A DNA stretch of 5,147 nucleotides from CAZDDW01 sp964480695 (GTDB lineage: Bacteria; Patescibacteriota; Patescibacteriia; UBA9934; CAZDDW01): positions 1 to 5,147 of the forward strand of contig CAYZPO010000066.1 in the NCBI GenBank assembly GCA_964480695.1, read 5' to 3'. A program made the position numbers and the translations under genes. Of the stretch, positions 1-4,194 are shown one piece after another (the stretch's first letter is position 1; each line of letters opens with the position of its first letter). The notes under the pieces are model-generated. The model had not been told where the DNA came from. It worked only from the letters and a program-made list of their open reading frames with translations, and did not search any database.

Positions 1-108
1 TACACGGACAGTACACGGGAAGGGCCAGCATGTGAAGCAGATAAAAAATCAAAACAAAACCGTTTTCAGGTTTGGTCAAACCAAACAGCTTTAATTGAAC
101 CTCCGTTA

Positions 109-1074
109 TTGGAAGTAAAAAATGCAACAAAAGAGAATATGTTAAATTCTTTGCGTCAAATTTTTCAAGATAAAAAGGAAATTTTTCCAAAAATCCTTGG
201 TCAAGAAAATACTAAAGACCAAATTAAAGGTGCTTTATTGTTTGGCCACAATGTAATTATTATTGGACCTCCTGGTGTTGGTAAGACTGAACTGGCACGA
301 ACGCTGGCTGAGTTTATGTTCAACGACGAGAGCTCTTTGGTCCGGATCGATATGTCTGAATACATGGAAAAACATGCGACCTCGAAAATTATTGGTTCGC
401 CTCCAGGTTATGTTGGTTACGAAGAAGGTGGACAGCTGACTGAAATCGTGCGACGTAAACCTTATGCTGTAATTCTGTTTGATGAAATCGAAAAGGCACA
501 TCCAGATGCTTTTAATATGCTGTTGCAGATTCTTGACGAGGGACATCTAACTGATGCTAAGGGTCGCAAGGTTAACTTCAAGAATACTGTCATTATCATG
601 ACTTCAAACATTGGTTCAGACGCAATTTTAGAAATGACTACTAAGGGTGGTGGTGATCTAGGATTTGAATCTGATCGCAGCGATTCGCCAGAAAAAGATG
701 AAGAGCGCATGCGCGAGCGAGTGATGGAAATGTTAACCGAACACTTCCGTCCAGAATTCTTGAACCGACTCGATGAGATCACCATGTTCCACTCATTGTC
801 TCCGGACAACATTAAACATATTGTCGAGCTGCAGCTCGACCGAGTTGCCAAGCGTTTGATCGAACAGCGCAAGATCACACTTGAGGTAACTGATGCGGCC
901 AAGAAATTGCTGGCAGAAAAAGGTTATGACCCGGCCTACGGTGCTCGACCTCTGAAACGCCTGATCCAAACCGACATATTAGACGGTCTGGCCAAGAAAA
1001 TCATATCAGGCGACGTAGCCGAAGAAGCCACAGTGACTATCGATGCCAAGAAAAACAAGATCGAAATCCAATGA
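109..1074 (+). CDS. clpC: ClpC/ClpB-type AAA+ ATPase, second ATPase module only, with a foreign-looking N-terminus
   Basis: Clp/Hsp100 ATPases are cytoplasmic hexamers that unfold proteins, either feeding ClpP (ClpC) or disaggregating (ClpB). Numbered from the TTG at 109, the sequence shows Walker A GPPGVGKT (53-60), pore loop GYVGY (100-104), Walker B ending FDE (about 124-126), sensor 1 TSN (165-167), arginine finger in FLNR (R220) and sensor 2 GARPLKR (278-284), with a complete C-terminus. The tripeptide LGF (184-186), after sensor 1, resembles the ClpP-docking loop of ClpC, so I favour ClpC over ClpB. At 321 residues it lacks the N-domain and first ATPase module of an 800-plus residue family. 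Residues 1-52 do not match Clp: the usual stretch before Walker A is missing and GQ (31-32) lies only 22 residues from it. This part is AT-rich and resembles Mg-chelatase/MoxR-like ATPases. The start is unresolved: the frame is open back to base 1, TTG 109 has no Shine-Dalgarno, and ATG 139 has only a weak AAAGAG. Confidence 0.8.
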   Translation: MEVKNATKENMLNSLRQIFQDKKEIFPKILGQENTKDQIKGALLFGHNVIIIGPPGVGKTELARTLAEFMFNDESSLVRIDMSEYMEKHATSKIIGSPPGYVGYEEGGQLTEIVRRKPYAVILFDEIEKAHPDAFNMLLQILDEGHLTDAKGRKVNFKNTVIIMTSNIGSDAILEMTTKGGGDLGFESDRSDSPEKDEERMRERVMEMLTEHFRPEFLNRLDEITMFHSLSPDNIKHIVELQLDRVAKRLIEQRKITLEVTDAAKKLLAEKGYDPAYGARPLKRLIQTDILDGLAKKIISGDVAEEATVTIDAKKNKIEIQ

Positions 1075-1099
1075 TCATTGAACATTGATTATTGATCAT
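1072..1099. repeat. Four degenerate tandem heptamers (TGANNAT) over the clpC stop
   Basis: Four adjacent 7-base units read TGATCAT, TGAACAT, TGATTAT and TGATCAT, and the first begins with the TGA stop codon of the Clp gene. The first and last units are self-complementary enough to pair (1071-1077 with 1093-1099), but the loop is long and the stem AT-rich, so I read it as a microsatellite rather than a terminator. A second, unrelated heptamer array lies inside the priA-like gene at 5066-5089. Confidence 0.7.
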
Positions 1100-1110
1100 T
1101 TTGCACCCAG

Positions 1111-1151
1111 AAACGACATCGACCTCCGTAGAACACGGAGGTCGTAAGTTT
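1111..1151. terminator. Perfect 10-bp hairpin between convergent genes, probable bidirectional terminator
   Basis: CGACCTCCGT (1120-1129) pairs perfectly with ACGGAGGTCG (1135-1144) across the 5-base loop AGAAC. Outside an internal loop, AAAC (1111-1114) can pair with GTTT (1148-1151). The hairpin lies between the Clp gene (plus strand, stop at 1074) and the small ORF on the minus strand (stop at 1217), where a shared terminator would be expected. The T-tracts are weak on both sides, so it is not a textbook intrinsic terminator. Two weaker hairpins follow: 1187-1193 with 1197-1203, and GGTGA/TCACC (1209-1213 with 1217-1221) at the stop of the minus-strand ORF. Confidence 0.55.
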
Positions 1152-1216
1152 GACGTAGACGTAGTTGTTGTGAGCCACGACGTTAAGCTACTAGACTAGC
1201 AGCGGCTAGGTGAGCC

Positions 1217-1549
1217 TCACCGATGGACCTCGAGTTCGTGTAGCTCGATACCTTGGTGGGCCAACCACTGCTGAGTGATCTTGATCTTGAGTTGGTGGGA
1301 GACAACCCCGGCCATGAACAGAGCGTCGCCAGGACGGGTTATGGCCGGCTGTCCGGTCAGATTCACCTCGGCCACTAGCTCGGCACCCTGGGTAATCCGG
1401 ATATACATGTCCTCGTACTCGAAGCGATACGGGCCATCGCGGACGGGTCTATCTGTTGTCACCCGAACGACCTTGAGCCCAGTCACCTCTTGATCACGCG
1501 TAGTTGGATTCAGGACATATCCGACGTAAGCGACCGCTGCGTCACTCAT
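1217..1549 (-). CDS. Small hypothetical protein, 110 aa, unrecognised
   Basis: I do not recognise this protein. It begins MSDAAVAYVGYV and ends in a short charged stretch, HELEVHR. It has no signal peptide, no membrane segment and no cysteine; alternating hydrophobic residues suggest a mostly beta, soluble domain. The start is well supported: a strong Shine-Dalgarno AGGGGG (minus strand, 1561-1556) sits six bases before the ATG at 1549. Sampled stretches of this gene are about 53-65% GC against roughly 40-50% in the neighbouring large genes, so its origin may differ. The stop of the upstream minus-strand reading frame (TGA, 1552-1550) directly abuts this ATG, suggesting translational coupling if that frame is real. 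Its N-terminal GYV-P-R-Q pattern faintly recalls GYI-P-R-Q in the upstream ORF, too little to claim homology. Confidence 0.65.
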   Translation of the reverse strand: MSDAAVAYVGYVLNPTTRDQEVTGLKVVRVTTDRPVRDGPYRFEYEDMYIRITQGAELVAEVNLTGQPAITRPGDALFMAGVVSHQLKIKITQQWLAHQGIELHELEVHR

Positions 1550-1810
1550 TCAACACCCCCTATACCGCACGCGAAACGAGTTGCGGTTCGATATAATCCA
1601 CAATCCACCTCTCTCATAGCTGATCTTGGCATTTTTTTGACTTGACGTCAACTGGAAATTTAGCTCAAAATCTGNNNNNNNNNNCTCGTCTCCGGTGAGA
1701 CGCTGAACACGCAGTACTGGGATCTCGTATTGTTCCCGAAGTTCCTGGGCTACCAGGTTGTCGGCACACTGACCTCGGTGATACGGTCCGATATATCCAA
1801 TACATTCCAT
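1550..1810 (-). CDS. Small hypothetical ORF (86 codons) crossing the N run; only the first 42 codons are secure
   Basis: I do not recognise this product. The ATG at 1810 has a good Shine-Dalgarno, GAGAGGTG, six or so bases upstream. Codons 1-42 (1810 to 1685), starting MECIGYIGPYHRGQ and ending RLTGDE, look coding: two cysteines, mixed charge, no membrane segment. The frame then enters 10 Ns and the direct repeat R1, whose other copy is a non-coding promoter region, so codons 47-86 may not be real protein. If the Ns equal the matching bases of the other copy, the frame stays open (A-I-L-A), and it ends in a TGA touching the ATG of the next gene, which would be compatible with a coupled pair. 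Alternatives are a gene cut by a misjoin, or a shorter protein whose true end is lost. Confidence 0.4.
   Translation of the reverse strand: MECIGYIGPYHRGQCADNLVAQELREQYEIPVLRVQRLTGDEXXXXDFELNFQLTSSQKNAKISYERGGLWIISNRNSFRVRYRGC
1560..1601 (-). other. Possible 13-codon leader ORF or relic gene start
   Basis: In the upstream repeat copy a GTG at 1601-1599 lies exactly 209 bases from the ATG (1810-1808) of the ORF above, behind the same GAGAGGTG Shine-Dalgarno. It opens a 13-codon frame beginning V/M-D-Y-I-E-P-Q. The stop TAG (1562-1560) overlaps the AGGGGG that serves the 110-aa gene. The first bases resemble the start of the 86-codon ORF with one indel (YIEPQ against YIGPY). It could be a leader peptide or the remnant of a duplicated gene start. 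This is inference from alignment by eye. Confidence 0.3.
1606..1689. repeat. Direct repeat copy R1 (84 bases, contains the N run)
   Basis: This block matches 1815-1898 without gaps at an offset of 209. Bases 1621-1674 are identical to 1830-1883 (54 of 54), and 1606-1616 equals 1815-1825, with three mismatches between. After the 10 Ns, CTCGT (1685-1689) again equals 1894-1898, so the run of Ns keeps the register exactly. Similarity stops at 1690. It includes the palindrome TTGACGTCAA at 1642-1651 and lies upstream of the 110-aa minus-strand gene. Confidence 0.85.
1675..1684. other. Run of 10 Ns (masked or gap bases)
   Basis: Ten undetermined bases lie inside repeat copy R1. By register they correspond to CTAGTATAGC in the other copy (1884-1893), which holds the -10 element of the plus-strand promoter. 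The length conservation suggests masked bases of known count rather than an arbitrary gap. This is inference from five matching bases after the run. Confidence 0.9.
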
Positions 1811-1831
1811 GATTCACCTCTCTCACTGTTG

Positions 1832-1860
1832 ATCTTGGCATTTTTTTGACTTGACGTCAA
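1832..1860 (-). promoter_or_regulatory. Candidate minus-strand promoter for the small ORF at 1810
   Basis: On the minus strand, -35 TTGACG (plus positions 1855-1860) is followed by a 17-base spacer and CAAGAT (1832-1837), preceded by TGC as in an extended -10. The -10 hexamer is a poor match, partly offset by the near-consensus -35 and ideal spacing. The predicted RNA would start near 1825 and leave room only for the Shine-Dalgarno GAGAGGTG before the ATG. The same elements occur in R1, shifted by 209. Confidence 0.35.
1851..1860. promoter_or_regulatory. Palindrome TTGACGTCAA, possible operator
   Basis: This perfect 10-base palindrome sits between the two divergent promoter candidates. It overlaps the minus-strand -35 and ends two bases before the plus-strand -35 (1862). 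It recurs at 1642-1651 in R1. A dimeric regulator bound here could control both directions, but no regulator gene is in the window. Confidence 0.35.
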
Positions 1861-1861
1861 C

Positions 1862-1890
1862 TGGAAATTTAGCTCAAAATCTGCTAGTAT
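1862..1890 (+). promoter_or_regulatory. Extended -10 promoter giving a nearly leaderless mRNA
   Basis: The -10 TAGTAT (1885-1890) is preceded by TGC, an extended -10. TGGAAA (1862-1867) lies 17 bases upstream as a 4-of-6 -35. Transcription should start about 1896-1898, leaving only some two to four bases before the ATG at 1900. No Shine-Dalgarno is present, so translation would probably be leaderless. Confidence 0.6.
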
Positions 1891-1899
1891 AGCCTCGTT

Positions 1900-3297
1900 A
1901 TGAAACAAATATTTTTTACCTTTATTTCGCTAAGCTTAGTCTTAGCCCCATTAACTCCGACCCTTGCAAGTTCGGATTTTAACCCTAACTTTGTTTTAAG
2001 TGATACAGAGCTGACGGATATTTTTTCCATGGACCGGAATGATATTCAACGTATTTTAGACAAAGGCGGCTTATCTGATTATTACACCGAAGATATTGAT
2101 GGGCGTGAACGTCATATCGCTGACATTATCTGGTGGACTTCACAGATGCGCGGAATCAGTCCTAAGGTCTTACTCGTCATGCTACAAAAAGAGCAGAGTT
2201 TAATTGAAGATCCGACTCCGTCACAAGATCAACTAGACTGGGCTTTGGGATACGGGGTATGTGATGATTGTACTCATGATGATCCAGACATTCAGCGCTG
2301 GAGCGGAATTTCCAAACAACTTAATTCAGCCGCCTTGCAGCTTAACGAAGGCTATCTAGCTGATATTGAAACTGATGGCGAAACTGTAATGGGTTACGGC
2401 CCTGGAATCACGACCATCATTGATAACGAATACGTAACCTTTGCTAATGCTGCCACAGCCGCTCTGTACACTTACACCCCACACCTGCACGGCAATGAAC
2501 TTTTTGTAACTATCTGGAACCGATATTTTGGTATTTACTATCCAAGCGGGTCACTCCTGCAAGACAACACTACTGGTGGAGTGTACTTGATTCGTTTTGA
2601 TGAAAAGCGACCGATCACTTCTCAAACTGCCTTGCTCTCTCGTTACAACTCAGATCTAATTATCTCGGTTGATCCGACCGTGCTGCAGTCATACGCTGAC
2701 GGCCCAGCCATTTCTCATGCCAACTATTCCCTGCTCCAGGCTCCGAACGGTGGTATCTATTTACTCGTGGACGACACAATTCGACCGATCGCTTCACAAG
2801 AAGCTTTCCGTTCAATCGGATTTAATCCAGACGAAGTCCTGGCTGTTGAATGGGAGGATCTAGCTCCGTACACTGAAGGTGAATCGATCACAGCCGACAC
2901 CCTGTATCCGCAAGGAACTTTGCTTCAGAACTCAACCACAGGTGGTGTTTACTTTGTTGAAAACGGAATCAAACAACCGTTAATGTCCCGCGACATTTTG
3001 GATAATCGTTTTGCTAACTGGCTCATCGCTCCAATGTCTGAAGCTGAGCTCGACGAATTTGAGACTGGTGACCCAGTTAAATTTCAAGACGGAACTTTGA
3101 TCAAGGGCTCTGCTCCTGATGTCTACGTTGTGTCTGAAGGTGAACGTCGCCCAATCCCTAGTGAAGACGTGTTCCTGGGTCTAGGTTGGAACTGGGATAA
3201 TATTGTCCTGACTGATGATCGTACTCTGGAACTTCACGAGTTGGGTGAAGCCGTTTACATGACTACGGAAGAAGACATTGAAGCTGCGACCAACTAA
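1900..3297 (+). CDS. Secreted lysozyme-like protein with four C-terminal repeats
   Basis: This 465-residue protein starts with a signal peptide: MKQ, a hydrophobic stretch, then a likely cut after T-L-A (A23|S24). Residues about 35-211 resemble the lysozyme-like glucosaminidase/transglycosylase fold. The helix GISPKVLLVMLQKEQ (85-99) puts a candidate catalytic glutamate at E98, followed by GYGVCDDC (117-124, possible disulfide), NAATAALYTYTPH (183-195) and the domain-closing IWNRYFGIYY (205-214). The likely role is peptidoglycan cleavage outside the membrane, for remodelling or host interaction; activity is inferred. Residues about 213-453 hold four repeats of 58-64 residues, patterned G-[ST]-L-[LI] ... 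VY-[LFV]-[IV] ... RPI-x-S, with key tyrosines at 229, 287, 351 and 409. There is no transmembrane anchor or sorting signal at the C-terminus. It is the first gene after the leaderless-type promoter and sits one base from the next gene. Confidence 0.8.
   Translation: MKQIFFTFISLSLVLAPLTPTLASSDFNPNFVLSDTELTDIFSMDRNDIQRILDKGGLSDYYTEDIDGRERHIADIIWWTSQMRGISPKVLLVMLQKEQSLIEDPTPSQDQLDWALGYGVCDDCTHDDPDIQRWSGISKQLNSAALQLNEGYLADIETDGETVMGYGPGITTIIDNEYVTFANAATAALYTYTPHLHGNELFVTIWNRYFGIYYPSGSLLQDNTTGGVYLIRFDEKRPITSQTALLSRYNSDLIISVDPTVLQSYADGPAISHANYSLLQAPNGGIYLLVDDTIRPIASQEAFRSIGFNPDEVLAVEWEDLAPYTEGESITADTLYPQGTLLQNSTTGGVYFVENGIKQPLMSRDILDNRFANWLIAPMSEAELDEFETGDPVKFQDGTLIKGSAPDVYVVSEGERRPIPSEDVFLGLGWNWDNIVLTDDRTLELHELGEAVYMTTEEDIEAATN
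2536..3258 (+). repeat. Coding region for four tandem 58-64 residue repeats
   Basis: Four diverged protein repeats start near residues 213, 273, 335 and 394 of the secreted protein. Shared marks are S/T-L-L or T-L-I, a TTGGVY-like turn, then RPI or QPL followed by S and an aromatic- or leucine-rich segment. The third repeat has QPL and the fourth loses the GG pair (PDVY). The DNA copies are too diverged for recent slippage. The function is unknown; cell-wall or surface binding is a guess from position. Confidence 0.7.
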
Positions 3298-3298
3298 T

Positions 3299-4090
3299 AT
3301 GCTTGTCTTTTCTGCCTTCACCCCTCACACTCCTCTTCTCATTCCCAACATCGGGAAAGAAAATTTGAAAAAGCTTGAAAAGACTTCGCGGGCTATACAA
3401 ACCCTGGCTGATGACTTGTATATAGCAAAACCGGACACGATCGTGATCATTTCCGGACACAGCGAATCGTACTCGGACGCTTTTGCCATTAACCTCAATG
3501 ATCCGTATCAGGCTGACCTGAGTTCGTTAGGCGACCTGGAACCAGCCAAGGAATTTCACCCTGACTTTTCGTTGATTGATCACTTGCAAAGACAATTGCG
3601 TCGCAATGATATACCGATCACACTACATCCGGAAGAAACATTAGATTATGGCTCGAGTGTTCCATTGATGTTGCTTACAGAACAGCTCAAGGGATTAAAA
3701 ATTGTTCCGGTATCTGTTTCTGGCTTGGAACCGAAACAGCACTTTCAGTTCGGTCAAGCTCTAAAGGATCAGATTTTTGACTCTACTCAACGTGTGGCTG
3801 TCATTGCTACTGGAGATTTGTCGCACACTTTGTCTAGCGAGTCCCCTGCTGGATTCAACGCCCGTGGAGCTGAGTTTGATGATAAGATCCAGGAGATAAT
3901 TTCCCAGAACAACGCAGCTGGTTTAATCAATCTGGATCCAGAAATGATCAAAGAAGCGCAGCAGTGTGGTTATCGAGCCTTACTTATCCTGTTTGGAATT
4001 TTAGACAAACTTAATTTCAAATCTGAAATCCTGTCCTATGAGGCACCGTTTGGTGTAGGATATCTAACCGTGAATTTTGAAATGGCTTAA
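3299..4090 (+). CDS. LigB-type class III extradiol dioxygenase superfamily protein (AmmeMemoRadiSam-associated type)
   Basis: The 263-residue product opens with MLVFSAFTPHTPLLIP, typical of LigB-fold proteins that stand alone or are fused to AMMECR1. By analogy with LigB, candidate metal or active-site residues are H10 (TPH), H54 (ISGHS), H176 in GDLSH (172-176) and E248 in YEAPFG. Where I recall relatives having LDHG before VPL, this has LDYG (Y117), so one active-site histidine may be lost. There is no signal peptide and it should be cytosolic. The substrate is unknown; ring cleavage is not implied, since many members are uncharacterised. I chose ATG 3299 over TTG 3278 because the conserved N-terminus begins there and TAAT-ATG leaves one base after the upstream stop, pointing to coupled translation with the secreted protein. 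No Shine-Dalgarno is evident. No AMMECR1 or radical-SAM partner lies in the window. Confidence 0.75.
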   Translation: MLVFSAFTPHTPLLIPNIGKENLKKLEKTSRAIQTLADDLYIAKPDTIVIISGHSESYSDAFAINLNDPYQADLSSLGDLEPAKEFHPDFSLIDHLQRQLRRNDIPITLHPEETLDYGSSVPLMLLTEQLKGLKIVPVSVSGLEPKQHFQFGQALKDQIFDSTQRVAVIATGDLSHTLSSESPAGFNARGAEFDDKIQEIISQNNAAGLINLDPEMIKEAQQCGYRALLILFGILDKLNFKSEILSYEAPFGVGYLTVNFEMA

Positions 4091-4093
4091 CTA

Positions 4094-4187
4094 AAATGGA
4101 ACCCTAAAGGGTTCCGCTACACAGATAAGATGGTCGACAAACGGATCATAACAGTTATGTGTAGCGGAAGGCTTTAGCCTTCCATTT
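4094..4187. repeat. REPIN/BIME-like element: two inverted GTAG-type REP palindromes
   Basis: The element fills nearly all of the 104 bases between two genes. Left palindrome: GGAACCCT (4098-4105), loop AA, AGGGTTCC (4108-4115). Right palindrome: GGAAGGCT (4166-4173), loop TT, AGCCTTCC (4176-4183). Each is headed by GTAG on its own strand (right: 4161-4164; left: CTAC on plus, 4117-4120). A 12-base inner arm pairs TTCCGCTACACA (4112-4123) with 4158-4169, and an 8-base outer arm pairs AAATGGAA (4094-4101) with TTCCATTT (4180-4187). The four GGAA/TTCC blocks can pair in two ways, like a four-way junction. GTAG plus palindrome is the known layout of REPs mobilised by REP-associated tyrosine transposases (RAYTs). 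No such transposase is in the window. As RNA it may also attenuate or protect transcripts. Confidence 0.75.
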
Positions 4188-4194
4188 CAGATCT

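Larger units (their letters stand above)
1815..1898. repeat. Direct repeat copy R2, forming nearly the whole divergent intergenic region
   Basis: This is the second copy of the 84-base block. It spans almost exactly the space between the minus-strand ORF start (1810) and the plus-strand gene start (1900), and similarity ends just before that ATG. It holds a promoter candidate in each direction, the palindrome TTGACGTCAA and the minus-strand Shine-Dalgarno. It looks like the native promoter region, with R1 as the derived copy. Confidence 0.85.

Noticed and set aside
1..108. Claiming 1-108 as definite coding sequence of the Clp gene
   Set aside because: The frame is open, but 36 stop-free codons are weak evidence and the translation matches no Clp domain I know; TACACGG at 1-7 and 12-18 is too short a repeat to interpret.
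235..902. Minus-strand frames opposite the Clp ATPase
   Set aside because: The plus strand carries all the AAA+ motifs in register; the opposite frames have no family features.
1275..1493. Plus-strand 72-codon frame opposite the 110-aa gene
   Set aside because: No Shine-Dalgarno or recognisable protein; it is the shadow of the minus-strand frame, which has a strong Shine-Dalgarno.
1550..1684. Treating the last 44 codons of the 86-codon minus-strand frame as certain protein
   Set aside because: They lie in the N run, in a repeat whose other copy is a promoter region, and in the leader of the next gene; kept only as a possibility.
1606..1898. Integron-like cassette array (small ORFs between repeats)
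   Set aside because: No GTTRRRY core or attC-type imperfect palindrome is visible in the repeats, and there is no integrase gene; two copies of a promoter region explain the pattern better.
3278..3298. TTG 3278 as start of the LigB-like gene
   Set aside because: It would overlap the previous gene by 20 bases and adds MKLRPTN, which is not part of the conserved N-terminus; ATG 3299 fits the family and the stop-start spacing.
4134..4160. TCGACA (4134-4139) and TTATGT (4155-4160) as a priA promoter inside the REP-like element
   Set aside because: The 15-base spacer is short, the -10 match is poor, and the bases overlap the inner arm of the inverted repeat.
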